Of a DNA stretch of 64,000 bases, positions 25,901 to 38,342 are shown piece by piece. Source of the DNA: Anarhynchus alexandrinus (Eukaryota; Chordata; Aves; Charadriiformes; Charadriidae); NCBI GenBank assembly GCA_008711295.1, contig VUYV01000069.1, forward strand, positions 583,667 through 647,666, written 5' to 3'. Every line of letters begins with the position of its first letter. The stretch's first letter is position 1. The position numbers and the translations under genes were made by a program. A model generated the notes under the pieces. The model searched no databases. It was not told where the DNA came from and worked only from the letters and a program-made list of their open reading frames with translations.

Positions 25901-27738
25901 GAAAAGAGAAAAAATCCAATTTCCTTCTATTTTCATTATTAAGAGGAAAACCAAAAAAAGTATGTCCATAATATAAAAACTTTTGTTCAACATATGACCA
26001 ACAGATGGAGAAAGCTCAGGTTCCTTTCTCTTGCATTACACGGTCTTGCATTAGGAAGTCCTCTGGTAAAGGCATTTTTACCTTCCTTCCACACCAAAAT
26101 CACGGATTCATCAACACTTTCAGCCCGATTTTCTGTTTCATGAAACACAATTTCTTTGTGCGGCTTCTGTCAGGTAGCCAAATGCAATCAACTAAATAAA
26201 ATTTGACAAAACCAGAGTGGTTTTAGTTGCTCTTTTACAAGGAATACATTTAATGGGGCATTACTCCTTAAGCTCTTATTTTGACTGACTCTCAAGACTC
26301 ATTCCAGCCTTTATCTAAGGAGAAACTAATGCCATTAGGAGGTGATTCAAACTTTTCAAGGTACTCTTATGCACTGATTAGTACTGAAGTGTAAATATAA
26401 ACCTATCAAAAGCATGTTTTAATAGCCACATGCAGGAAATGTTTTGAATGATGCTAGTGTACTAGTGTAGATCTACATATTTTGTAATTCCTGAGACAAT
26501 ACAAAATACACCGCAAATTGCTTAGTACCCTGCTATTAAGTTTGGACATAGACTTTTGGGAGGTTTATTGCAGAAAGGGGTTTATGTCTTTGGGTTTCAA
26601 AGTTTTTCAGCTGATCTTAGCATACTTCTACTGGCCTGCTGGACAAGGACTTGTTTTCTCACTGAAGGAGAGCAGTGTGACTTTTTAGGAATGATTAAAA
26701 CTCAGCAAATGAGCAGGCTGAGGCAACTCTTGACTCCTCAAAGGACTGTTTAGTTCCAAATCATACTAGAATAGTTACGGTGAAACATCTTCTCACGTGG
26801 AGATAAACAGACATTGAAAAAGAATCTCTTGGTCCATGGAAAATCAAATAATATTGCCAGCTTAGGAGAAAGACTCTGCAGGAGGCACTGTTATATGCTA
26901 CATCGTTTTGAACACGGAGCTGAAACTGAACACGGCTCCGGCATTCCCAGACACTACAGGCACCACTAGCAACCTTTTCTCTCCACGTCTGCAGTTCCTC
27001 TTGGGAGCACAAAAAAAAGGTATCTAAACTGGAGGATTTGTGTATCATTTAAACCCAGAAAAACAGAATAAATATATACACATGTGGGCAACCACTCTGA
27101 GGTTGTTGTTGAATATTAGGTAAATTAGCATGTGATTAGACATAACCAGACGGGATTTCTACTTGAGATATTAATTTTGAATAAGCCTGATAGAAGACTG
27201 TGAAAAGATAACCATACATGCAAACATGAAAGATCTATGATTCCTCTTTCTATGTGCCAAAATGAGTCTTTGTATTAACTTGTTTAGCCTTCACACAAAC
27301 TCTTCTTGCTCAGTGTTTACAGACTGTTTGACTCCTACCCACCATCTGGCTCGGTCTTGTGCCAAATTCCAGAAATGTTGATGAGAAAAACATGGGTAAG
27401 TAAAAGTGAATGCACATGCACACTTTTTCAAGATAATTTGCACCCTGTTTATGATCAGGCTACCCACTTACCAGCTATTTTCACTATTAATCAGAGTGGG
27501 ATTTAACTGAGGTACCAAAATACTCACGTCAATTTAGATACCTGATTTCAGGTATCTACCTGCAAGTGTCTACATGTCTGTAAGGCGTCTAAATTGTAAT
27601 TTTATTTTATGTTCTTAGCCTACTGCATTTTTCTAGACCTGAACCAACACAATAGAAAAAGTAAAACAGAAAAGACAGCTTTTCACAATAAAGAAAACTA
27701 GGCTTTCACGTACTAAATAAGGATCTATAGTATCTTAC

Positions 27739-27914
27739 CATAACATTCCTTTCATAATGTTCGTGCTCTTTCTCAAAGTCTATTACAAAGCCATTTAGAG
27801 ACCAAATAAACGTCAGGTCTAATGTGGGATCATGGGATGCAATGCACTGCATGGTAGCATTCTCTCCAACGGTGACATCAACATTCAACGGAGCTAAAGT
27901 AATCCTTGTAGCTT
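27739..27914 (-). CDS. CNTN1: CNTN1 exon W11: first half of Ig6
   Basis: 176 bp, entered in phase 1 and left in phase 0. It reads [20 protein letters not shown], then [20 protein letters not shown] with the first Ig6 cysteine and the tryptophan, and ends [21 protein letters not shown] is a predicted N-glycosylation sequon. The donor is gtaaga. A nearly 12-kb intron, the longest complete one in the window, follows. Confidence 0.96.
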
Positions 27915-30543
27915 CTGTGAAGTTAACAGCAAACATGGAAAATTCCAATAAATAAATGTTTATCCAAATGTAAGCTCAGCTCCATAACTGATTATACATT
28001 AAACTGCTCCCTCGAGCTCTAATTTACATGTTATTCATGCAGCTACATTTCAAAGGACAAAACTCTTCAGAACAAAGGAAACCTTTTACAACTGAAATGC
28101 CTAACTTCTGTTTAGCTGTCCTTTGAAAATGGCTATGTTTTAGTCTCTGAATCACATTACTGACTATGTAAAGCTATTTTTATTCATTGACTGTATCTCA
28201 GCTAGAAAGAAGACAGATGATGAATCTTACGTGACTTGTGTTGCATTGCTTGTTTTAATTACAATATTTCTTATGTTTTAAAACCTGTCTCTTTAACAAA
28301 TGGAAAGTTCTACTCAGTTGTCAGGCCAAGTCAGATTTCCATTAGAGCACTACAGGGACTGAGATCTTAATTTATCTACTGAGAAACAATATAATGGATG
28401 CATAACAAACCGTGCAAATAGCTACATGCGGAAAGGAAGAGAAAATAATACAACAAACGGAAGAAACCTGTATATCCTCCAGAAATGCCTCTTGTTATTA
28501 CAGACACAAAAAAAGGCAAAGATCTCATGATACTCGCTAGAGATCTTGGTATATGCATCAAACTCATATGGCAAATTAGCAATACGGTTCTGGAAGGGAC
28601 TCACTGGGTCACTGAAACCTCCTCCTTTTCTTTAAAGTATTATCATAAAACAAAAAGCCACAGAATATCTTCCTCATGCCATGACACATAATATCTTTCC
28701 CACCAATACAGGAGTGGGAGTAGGGTACCAAAACCTGGAAGATGATAGCCATAAGAAAAGAGCTATTGCTACTAGTTAAGACCTAGGTTTTAGCATGCTC
28801 CAAGGAGCACACTAGACCCCACCACACACAGAGCAGCAAAAAGTCCTCAATAAAGCCAACATTTCTTGTCCATCTGCCCTGGAGAGAAACCTTCCTCTGG
28901 ATCCTACTCTAGTAACCTAAAACCCGCTTAATACTGGGACTATGAGAATGGCACAACTACTGGCTTTTGCAGAACGGAGTATCTCATAATGCATTGGAAC
29001 AACCTGTTAACATCTGATCTCTAAAGTCCTAGCTATAGGCACACACTTAGGATACCTGCTCCATTCTATTGTTGTGCCTGTACGTTCAGCATCTGGTTCT
29101 GCCATCGGTGATCTTCTAAATGTTTACATAAAGTACTCTACCAGTCAGCAAGAAGTTGCTGAAAGAGTGGTCCAGTGGCAGTGAACAAACAGTGTGTGGG
29201 AAAAAAAGTCTCACTTTATAGTGCCTGTCAGCTTCAGATTTAACTTTTTAATTTCCTGTAGTCACGCGCAATGTCTGAGAAGTTTTATGGGCCACACAAT
29301 GTGCTTGGGAATACCATTTTCAAAGCATTCTTCGTCAACCGTCATCATTGTCCACAATGTGAAAATAATTTTGAACTATGTCATCTGACCCTTCTGCTTC
29401 TGCTGTGATGCGAGGGAGATGTCTTATTCTTTTGGTTTTCCTTTTTAGATGAATCAAAGGAGAATTCTACAAAATTTTAAAATTCTTTATACTTAGTTTA
29501 TAAGGTTTATAAACATATGGTTTAAGTTTTTCACTGTGCGAATTTAGTATGCAAATGTTCTTCCTGATTTTAGAAGGTATGATACAACTATTAAGGGGCT
29601 GGATATCTATTTACATAACCTTTCAAAATAATGAAATGACTGAAGGTAATATTAAGACATATAAATCTGCAGAAGATGATAAAAAGTAACTGCAAACATT
29701 AACCAAATCTGATTAATCAAAATAAAGTCTTACAATTCATTTGGTACAATAAATTTGGTATAAATCAGCCAGAAAAATGGTTTCATATGATCCGATGCTA
29801 CAGATTAATTCTTATATTAGTACATCAATATTGTGGCATCAGCTGTCGCATCCAGCATGATTTCTGGAACAGACATTGAAAAACGAGTTTGATAAATGAC
29901 TCTCCTACAATCAGTGATACTTGATAGACACAGCTGTTCATGAATGTCATCTTTCCTGTGTGTATTCTATAGCTATTTATTTATTTGGCATCAGATTTGA
30001 AATACACAATTAAGGATATCAGTACTCAATCAGTAAACCCTAATCCCCATAAAGGAAGGGAATTTAGTAATGCAATCATATGGCTATATGCCCCTATCTC
30101 ACATATGCAATGCAGGTTTCTTTAACTGCAGTGCTTTCTCAAACTTGCTTACCCCACCAAAAAAAAAGAAAAGAAAAACTAAGGAAGGTCTATAAAAGTC
30201 CCATTTCTCTGTTTGAGTCATGGCCCCAGAATCACATCTTAGCCTGAGCACTAAGGTACCAAATTGAATGAATGCATTAAAATGCGTCCATTTAATGGAT
30301 CAGATTTAATAACCTCTTACAGAAAAATCAACCCTGAAAATTGAGATACAGTCTCAGAACTGGTGCAAACATACCCGCTTTCTACTGAGCAATATGCTTT
30401 CAAAGCATCAATTCATTGTTTAATGAGCAGTTAAATGAGAAAGAAAAGATATCAAATGTCTTGCAAAAGTAGTGCAATGGTGGAACAAAAATTAGTGATT
30501 TTGGACTCTATATGAAACAAACTAACGCAATTTAGAGGTTTAC
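27915..30543 (-). other. CNTN1: CNTN1 intron W10-W11
   Basis: About 2.6 kb of AT-rich sequence between Ig5 and Ig6. No repeat family, RNA gene or extra exon recognised. Confidence 0.85.
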
Positions 30544-30671
30544 CTGTCATTTCTAGAACACCAGTGCTATTAGCTTTTCCTCGGTTATTTTCTGCAAAAC
30601 AGGTATAGCGACCTTCATCCAGCTTTGTGATATTGATAATTTCCAGGCTCCCGTCATCCCAGATACGTATG
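30544..30671 (-). CDS. CNTN1: CNTN1 exon W10: second half of Ig5
   Basis: 128 bp, entered in phase 2 and left in phase 1. It encodes [20 protein letters not shown] and [17 protein letters not shown] with the second Ig5 cysteine. NIT and NST are predicted N-glycosylation sequons. The donor is gtaaac, which lacks the +5 G. W9 and W10 are 495 bp apart. Confidence 0.95.
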
Positions 30672-31166
30672 CTATTGAAAGTGCAAAAAATACGTCAGAA
30701 GAAATTAGGTTTTTGTATTAGAAAGTAATACTTTCAGTAGAATTGTAGTAAGCGAAAGGACAAACCACAAACATCTCTTGGAAGCTCACATCTCACTACT
30801 GCATTTACAAACACTCCTATAGTAAAAAAGATTTAAATAGATTGTGGCATAATTAGATGCCCCATGTTGCTGGAGCAAGAGAGAATACTTTCATTCGTTT
30901 GTAGTCACTCAGATATTTTTCTTACAGTCTTGTGATCCAATTCAATTTTGAATTGCAAACAGCACCAAACAGACTGGTTAAAGTTGGATACCCTCACAGC
31001 TATTTGGAGCCATGCTGCTAGTAACATTTTTGGCATATCATTTTCCTGAAATTACACATTCTCCTGCCCCTGAAATCTGTAGAAGTGAGAACTAGCCTAC
31101 AGGATAAATAGAAACATAAGGCAGAATTTTTAAGATTCACAGTGTCCACTAACAACCAATACTAAC
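30672..31166 (-). other. CNTN1: CNTN1 intron W9-W10
   Basis: A 495-bp intron that splits Ig5 in phase 2. Nothing else is visible in it. Confidence 0.9.
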
Positions 31167-31317
31167 CGGCTCCCATTTACAAGCAATTCTGTTCCTTTGC
31201 TCCAGGAGAATTTTGGCTTAGGAGCAGCTTTAGGCTTGCATTCAATGATTACACGGCCCCCTTTAGCTGCTAGGATTTTCTTCTTCATAGGGTTCAGTTC
31301 AAAAGTAGGAGGTGAAG
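31167..31317 (-). CDS. CNTN1: CNTN1 exon W9: first half of Ig5
   Basis: 151 bp, entered in phase 1 and left in phase 2. It reads SPPTFELNPMKKKILAAKGG, then RVIIECKPKAAPKPKFSWSK with the first Ig5 cysteine and the tryptophan, then GTELLVNGS. The lysine- and alanine-rich CKPKAAPKPKFSWSKGTE stretch is diagnostic for contactin-1. NGS is a predicted N-glycosylation sequon. The donor is gttagt, with a non-consensus T at +3. Confidence 0.97.
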
Positions 31318-33010
31318 CTGAAAGCAAAAATTAACACAAGTACTGTTGTTAGTGATTTTTCTGCAGAATACAATTGGTTTGCAACATGAAGGTAAATGAC
31401 ACAACTATGAATTTTATACAAGTGTCCATTATTCACACCAGTAAGAAAAATATTAACGATACAGGGAAGTGGCGAGAAGTAGATGGTGACCTAAAAGAAA
31501 CAGAAGAAATCATTATGTATTTCTATGCTGTGTTACACCAGAGGTTTCTTTCTGTTGATTTCTCCATCTAAGTTTAATCTAACAAGATCAAAGTCCCCAG
31601 AAATCAATAGAAAGTTCCTCCCTTTCAAAGGCCTTTTGATCAGTCCTAATAAAATTTAGATTCCTAGAGCCCAAGTTCTGTAAAAAGTTACTCACTTGAT
31701 CATACTTTCAAATAAAAATTTGGTTTACTTTTCATTGGTTTTAACCCCCCTTTAGCAACTTTAAGGTTGTGCCCTTCTTCCTCTTTGTAGTTCTCTGGCC
31801 AACTGGCCTTAGGTGCACTCTCAGATGTACAAGATTAATGAGACGTGACTAGCAAGCACTGCACTTACGTATCTGAGGTCACACCTTTGCTTCCCAATTT
31901 TCTCTTTATTTGTAACAAAATAATAAAAAAAAAAAGCTTTTAATTATTTTCCATCTCAGCATACCATCATTATTAATCATGCCAGCAACTGTGTGCACAG
32001 CTCGAGGAAAGAGGGCTATTAGTTAATTATAGCAGTACAGAGAAAAACTCTGATGAATATCCACATCTTACCAACACTGAATTTTGAAAATGTGCATGCG
32101 AAAGGTTCTCGTTTCTGGGTAATCCAGGCTGGTAGTGAGTACATAGTAATGGAAGAACAGTGAAGGATGAAGTGTTGTTGTGCAATGGGTTGGGGAAGTC
32201 AAGAACAGTTTAGCTCTTCACAGAATCACAGGATCACAGAATGGTCAGGGTTGGAAGGGACCTCTGGAGATCATCTAGTCCAACCCCCCACCCTGAAGGC
32301 AAGGGTGCGATGGAAAGAACCCAGGGTAACTACAGCAGGGAAACCTAGGAAAGCCATGTCATACAGCCAGTACACCTGCTCTAATGACATCAGTAACAAC
32401 GTCAGAAAGTGTTTTAAGCCTGACCATTCTGGATCTGAAAGGCAAACTTTCAACAGTGTGCTCCTTAGGAAAACACAAAGGATTAATTTCTATATTTAGC
32501 CATCAAAGGGGACAGCTATATTGCACACAAACACTGCAGCTGGTCGTAATGGGTTGAAGAAGGCAAAAACAAAGTGGAGATGGAAGAGGCCCTCAAAGGC
32601 CTGGTGACTGACAACATGGTTTCTAAATAGGCAGATTTTGCCCCACAGAGGAGTGAGCATAGGTCAGCAAAAGAGAAAACACTTCTCAACCAGTTTGGGA
32701 AGCTTGATAGGGCAGACAGCAACTCTACATGCTTCATATAATTTCTGCACTACCAGTTCCTCTGGGGGGTGACAGTAGCAAGCAAACATCAGAAATAATA
32801 CAGCAAACATTCCCCATAAATTAGTAACTTGATTCCTTAAGTCGTTGCCAAAGCCCAGCTAGGGAGCTCAAATAAACCCCATCTCATCTAGATTCAGTGA
32901 GGGTTCTTAGCTTTATCCTCACAGGACTCTGTTACCAAACAATGCTTGCAAGTATGAGGGCTATCTTACTCAAACCTGAAATAGCAAATAGAACAAATAA
33001 TCCCACTGAC
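31318..33010 (-). other. CNTN1: CNTN1 intron W8-W9
   Basis: About 1.7 kb between Ig4 and Ig5. It contains a short CR1 tail at 32219-32300; the rest is unremarkable. Confidence 0.88.
32219..32300 (-). mobile_element. CR1 LINE 3'-end fragment
   Basis: The plus strand reads cacagaatcacaggatcaca then gaatggtcagggttggaagg and ggagatcatctagtccaacc, the reverse complement of the CR1 3' end. About 80 bp, with no coding part. Confidence 0.9.
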
Positions 33011-33128
33011 CCACAATCTTCAGTTCAGCATTTGCATAAATAATTCCGTGTGTGTTTTCTGCTATACATTGGTACATGCCAGCATCATCAAAGGTCAGAC
33101 CTTGCATTCTGAGTTCACCTTTCCGGAA
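33011..33128 (-). CDS. CNTN1: CNTN1 exon W8: second half of Ig4
   Basis: 118 bp, phase 0 to phase 1. It encodes [19 protein letters not shown] followed by the second Ig4 cysteine in [10 protein letters not shown] and YANAELKIV. The donor reads g|gtcagt: C at +3 is unusual (A or G is normal), though +5 G and +6 T are retained. The phase requires exactly this site, because the next exon begins in phase 1. Confidence 0.94.
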
Positions 33129-35102
33129 CTGAAACACAGAATCAATAAAACAACAAGGTATTCATATAGACTACGTATGCTGAGGAATTCACACCCATCC
33201 CCATTTCTTCATATTTTTTTTAGTGACAGTATTCAGAAGACAGTCCCCCACACAACATTCAGGCACTGATGAGATTTTATTTTATCCATGTTACAATTCA
33301 GCCTTTGTGACAACGCGTTGACCTTCTTTTTTTAAAGAAAGATTCAGCGTTGATTGGTATTTTTCTGGAAAATTCATAGCCGAGTGGCACTAGAAACATC
33401 TATTCTTCAGTCTACGGTTACCATACCAATGCAAGCCCTACTGATTCAGAAATAAGAATAAGAAATTAAATTCATTTTATGCACATAAGCCCTGTTTCAC
33501 CATGCTCAGTGTTTAGTATGCTATATTGTATGCACCTTGTTTTACAACAGTAAAAGGTCAAGGGAAGGCCCAATGAGGCAGTTTTTCAGAAGATTCTTCT
33601 GGAATGTAGTATAAACTATTTTCTATTACTTTGTTTTAATATAAAAAGAAAATTTAGTAAATCAAAGTGTAGTACTTGAGCTATTTCTAAAAAACTGCGT
33701 AAAAATGCACAAAGTGTGGTGGAGTATTTTGTAAATTACAAATAGATGTCAATCAGTTTTTGAAAGATCATGTTAATAAATTCTGTTTTCTTGTGAAAAT
33801 GAAGCTGAAAAGCTTTAATTTTGTATATGAGTCAACTGGAGTGCACGGAGTAGTGGAAGATTAAAAGAATACTATTTATCTGAAAAAAAGACTAGATTAA
33901 AAGAATCATATTTCCTGTACTGTTTTACTGAAAAACATTTAAATCAGATTTTCTACAAGAAATCTTTGTTTTGTGCTAAGTGAAATACCTAATTAAAAAT
34001 TATCTGATTTAGAAACAAGCTATATTCTCAAGGCAATTTAAGCATTTTTGCCATTTTCCATTTCGAAATCAGCTCGTAATATTAACAGAGAGCACAATCT
34101 TCTTAATACTGGAGAATTACACGCTACTTTCTGCAATCCGGTATGCAGATATTGTCAGTGAAAGTCAAGTTCAGTGGGGACCATCAAGCAATTCACTTGC
34201 TAAATTACTTGTTTGTAATAACTACAGAACCCAGAAAACAGCATTGCTTTTTCTGGTTTAAGCCATCTCCATATGGCAGATGGTGATACCCCTGTTCTCC
34301 CTCCAACCTCCCACATTTTTCTTAAGATACACAACCAAAACAATGCTGCCTCATTGTCTTTTTTTGTTCGCTTGCCAAGATCAGTGTCACCACAGCTAAA
34401 CAGATGCAGTATTACATCGTGCCCTCTTCTGCTCTCTTAAGCCTCATCATACAGTATAGGCAATGAGTATTAAAGATGTTGATTAAATGCCTGGACAGAA
34501 AATCTACTTTGTTGAAACTAAATATCCAATGCAATAAGCTTAAATTATCAAATGATACTCATTTAAACTTCACATCACCTAAAATAATGGAATTTTACAA
34601 TATTCTGTGGCTAGAAAAAATATGAAAACGTACATAATATAGGAACACCACTGATCATTTAAAAGATCATCATTCTTTCTTGTCTCGTTTTTACTGACTC
34701 CATTTTTTCTTACATTTTTAGACACACTCATGCTTAATGTGGTAAAAAGGATTGTTTTTAGAGAGAAGCTGACAGACAGTTTTAATCCAATGAGGAGAAA
34801 ATAGCATTTACATATAAAGGCCTGGAGAAAAAAGGACAACCACCTCCCAAACATGTGGTGAAAAGGCAAGTTCATAATTCAGAGCTGAATATTAAATAGC
34901 CTGAAGAAATGCATTTCAAAACTGAAGAAAAGTTTGAGATAAAACCTCAAAAAATAGATTTTAGTCCCTAATGCAAGTGGTATCAGCAAATATTTGTATT
35001 ATTATAATTAATTTTCTTAACCCTTTTAATAATGCATGCTTCAAAAAATCATTTCTATCAGCTAACCAATCAATCCTGCGTTGACTATGGCAATATACTT
35101 AC
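33129..35102 (-). other. CNTN1: CNTN1 intron W7-W8
   Basis: About 2.0 kb, splitting Ig4 in phase 0. AT-rich; no repeat or gene recognised. Confidence 0.87.
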
Positions 35103-35227
35103 CGAGGCACCATTTTTCAACCATCTAATTGTTGGAATAGGCTTGCCCGTAGCTACGCAAGGCCAATATAGGTCACTGCCTATATCCTTCTCTGTGTCAT
35201 TGATATGTTCTACCCACTCGGGAGAGG
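35103..35227 (-). CDS. CNTN1: CNTN1 exon W7: first half of Ig4
   Basis: 125 bp, entered in phase 1 and left in phase 0. It reads [20 protein letters not shown] and continues [19 protein letters not shown] with the first Ig4 cysteine and the tryptophan. NDT is a predicted N-glycosylation sequon. In contactins and L1-type proteins, Ig1-4 fold into a horseshoe, and the W6/W7 junction is the Ig3-Ig4 linker. The donor is gtaagt and the acceptor follows a strong T tract. Confidence 0.95.
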
Positions 35228-36437
35228 CTGAAAAATAAAAAACATGATGCCTTGTAAATAAGCAGAGACATATTTAATTAGCATTACAATCTATAATTCC
35301 ACTGTTTTTTCCACGATACTTTGGAGGTCACACGAAATAATGATGATAACTCAGCAATGCACCAGCACAAGAAAGAACAAAGTGATGATGTTTTTGTCTT
35401 ACCACATAGCCTCAAAATAACTTCAACCTGGTTTTTATGAGAAGAAAATATGGAACTGAAATAATGCTTCATGCATGTCCACAGATATAAGAAGTTAATG
35501 CTGACATTGACCTATGGAAATTATTCAGTAACACCACAAAAATCATAGTTAAATTACATAAGATTGGCAAAATCATCTACGTACTGAAAGGGTCTCCAAG
35601 AAAAATATTCTCTTGGTCCAGAGATGATATTAAAAAAATTAATATTGAAAATGTCCGAGCTTTTAATAAGCAATGAGTCTATTTATTAGCTTTACCTATA
35701 ACAACCAGTAACAACCTTCCCACAGCAATTTTGAAAGTTCAAGGAACTGTTTTGAAAGTTCAACTTAACTGAGGATCTTAACCCAGGAAATGTTCTATAA
35801 AGTCAATGAAAAGAGACAGAAATCTTCTGAACATAATTCAGATGAGCATAATTCTGAACTTAATTCAGATGTTATGTATGATCTTTTCATGTCACAGTTT
35901 TGTGGTATTAGTCTCAGTCAAGGAGTCAGGTTACTTGGGATGATTCCACTATGAGCAATAAGACACAAGTTTTTGGTTCCCTCATTTAACCAAATGCATG
36001 AGGGGAAAGGACAGAGGCTGAAGGAATAAAGAATTGACTGGAGCTAATAAGACAACTAAGACAGTTAGAAAAGACAAACAAAATGAGGGAACAAAAAAGC
36101 ATACGAAACCTAATAGTCTCTTTTTCTTCCTGTCTGTTCTTTAGCTTCTGTACTGTAAGTGTGTTTAATTTCCATTATGCATAATTATATTAATACTAAC
36201 AGACACTGCTGTCAAGGTGTATATACATCTGTCATAACCAGAACAAATTGAGTAGTTGTTCAATTAATACACAAATGTTATGCCTAGCAGTCAATGCATG
36301 GGTTTTGATTTTGCTCTATTAACTTGTGCGTCAGGATGATGCAATGAATCAGCACTGACATCAAGTGTGAGAACGCAGACACTTCCAACATAAGTAAAAG
36401 CAACATAGACCATGAAGAATAAAATTGTTCTACCTAC
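35228..36437 (-). other. CNTN1: CNTN1 intron W6-W7
   Basis: About 1.2 kb at the Ig3-Ig4 border. It has two tiny local duplications (ttttgaaagttcaa twice near 35730-35765, and a taattcagatg pair near 35830-35870); nothing else. Confidence 0.87.
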
Positions 36438-36619
36438 CTTGTACGTAAACTCTTGCTTGATGTTTATCTTTTCCTTTATAGTTTTCAGCTTCGCACTCAT
36501 AAAGTCCTTCATCTTCATACTGAATATTGAAGATCTTAAGAACTGCACCAGACATGCTTATCTCAGCAGTGGCTGGCATGGGTTCAAGGTATTTACTCCA
36601 TCTGAGTTCAGGAACCGGA
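36438..36619 (-). CDS. CNTN1: CNTN1 exon W6: second half of Ig3
   Basis: 182 bp, entered in phase 2 and left in phase 1. It encodes NPVPELRWSKYLEPMP with the core tryptophan, ATAEISMSGAVLKIFNIQ, and the second cysteine in DEGLYECEAENYKGK, ending in QARVYVQ. The donor reads g|gtaggt. All expected I-set Ig positions (Trp, the Asp-Glu-Gly turn, Tyr-x-Cys) are present. Confidence 0.95.
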
Positions 36620-36771
36620 CTTGAAAAGTACAGTAAAGTACAAATCAGCATGTTCAAGAACTGGCTGTTAAATTCAGACTACAAGGAAGTGTTTGATGAT
36701 GAAACATGTATTTTCATTGCCTGAAATATGAAAGCTAACAGTGCTCCACAATAACTTTAAAATACACTTAC

Positions 36772-36868
36772 TTCCCAAGAGCAAAACACTCCAGCGTCAC
36801 GTTTTGCCCCAGGAGAGCATATGTGTCCTTGAACTTCACCTTGATATCAGCAGGATATACTTTTGCAC
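36772..36868 (-). CDS. CNTN1: CNTN1 exon W5: first half of Ig3
   Basis: 97 bp, entered in phase 1 and left in phase 2. It reads AKVYPADIKVKFKDTYALLG and then QNVTLECFALG with the first Ig3 cysteine; NVT is a predicted N-glycosylation sequon. The junction codon with W4 is CGT (Arg) and with W6 is AAT (Asn). The donor is gtaagt. It is separated from W6 by only 152 bp. Confidence 0.95.
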
Positions 36869-38135
36869 CTAACATGAAAAAAGAGATTCTCAGAAAAGGT
36901 AAAGCAGAAAGGAATACAGCTATTAAAAATTCCACAATTCAAGAAAACCGTTCTTAAAATTCCAGACAAAATTATTCTTTACAGTGAATAAATAGCCTGG
37001 CCATCCACGAAGTTTGATTTAGCACTGAATTTTTAATAGTAAGGCAGAATTGTTTTACCCACCAACTAGTTATCTTTCTCTGGACAGAAATGCCTAACAT
37101 TTTTTACAGCACAATGCTTTAACATAAACTCATTTACTTGCATTTGAAGTGTGATGATGTACTCTGTGTGTGGGTAGACAAAAGCCTCTCTCTGTTATCC
37201 ACAGATTCTTTTACTGGATGGAGTATTTTGAATTATTGTGAATTTAAGCTCAATATTATCTTAGTAAGGGTATGAAGCAGATAAAGTCAGCAAATCTACA
37301 GCTTAATGAGGGCACAGGGATGCAAATGTAATCAAATCTACCTACTGGTGATCCCTGCAGGACTCCTCTTGTAGTCCTAGATGAAGATTTCAGTGTGAGT
37401 ATTGGCCATGGAAAATTCAGACAAAGATCACTGATTTGTAATTAACCAAATTCAATCACAGTTCTTCACTGTAATAGGGAAAATTTAACAGATAAAAGGG
37501 TCACTGAAATCTTGATGATCAGTTTATGCGACTCTAGTGACTGACAGTCTGAAGTGGCAAAAGGGAACTTGGTTACCGTTTGGAAAACATGCAGTTTTCA
37601 TGAAGAAATGGCGGTAAAACAAAGCCACATAGGTGTCTTAGGGGATTGGCCATGAGACATAAAGCCCTTAGGCCACTGTTGGATAGGAAATTTCAGCAGG
37701 GGAAAAGGATTTTCCATTTTCATGGGGGATTTCCTGGGAAAAAAAATTAAGTCCTGAAGCCATTTATCAACTTCTACATGTTCTACAGTCATGCCCCTTT
37801 GAACCAACGCCAAGATCAAAAAAGATATTAAAGATTTTGGGATGACTACAGGGCTTATCCCATAAAAGAGATGGGGACTCTGGGGATGAGAACTCTGTTC
37901 TCAATGATATGAAAGGAAATTTGTGAATGAATCCGGGGAGATTTCCTTCACAGAGTTTTCATTGTGGATGGGAAAGATTTGGACCTCTGTATCTGGAAAA
38001 CTAAACAAAGTTGTGCTGTAACCATTACAACTTGCCATATAATTCTCCTCACAGAGCTGGAAGTAGTCACGAATGAGCAAAATGAAAATACAAACAGAAC
38101 ACCACATGCACATAGTATTTCCAATAAATACTTAC
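36869..38135 (-). other. CNTN1: CNTN1 intron W4-W5
   Basis: About 1.27 kb at the Ig2-Ig3 border. No transposon. The first 188 bases after the W4 donor keep the exon's frame open; see the findings. Confidence 0.87.
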
Positions 38136-38342
38136 GATCAGACTGTGGAATAAGTGGAATAAATTTACTGAATACACTCTTTGTTATTGAAGGGCTGGAC
38201 ACAAAACACGAATAATTGCCCTTATCTGATGCTTCCACATTTGCAATGTAGAGATTGCCATTCGTCTGTGACACAAACCGTCGTTTGTCCAAAGCAATGA
38301 ATATTGGGAACTCATTTAGAAGCCAGCGATAACTGAGATCAT
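38136..38342 (-). CDS. CNTN1: CNTN1 exon W4: second half of Ig2
   Basis: A 207-bp exon, phase 1 to phase 1. It contains [13 protein letters not shown] with the core tryptophan, the run [20 protein letters not shown], the second Ig2 cysteine in [10 protein letters not shown] (NYS is a predicted N-glycosylation sequon), and [14 protein letters not shown] leading to Ig3. The donor is gtaagt. This is one of the most conserved parts of contactin-1. Reading past the donor stays open for about 63 codons and is hydrophobic at first; see the findings. Confidence 0.96.

Larger units (their letters stand above)
15760..27738 (-). other. CNTN1: CNTN1 intron W11-W12 (12 kb)
   Basis: The largest complete intron in the window. 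It holds a GC-rich block (16319-16805), a candidate solo LTR (19940-20310), a small 25-bp tandem duplication (21028-21077), an old CR1 (22551-22985), and a locally GC-richer patch at about 24785-24950. Elsewhere it is AT-rich and I see no gene. Confidence 0.85.
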
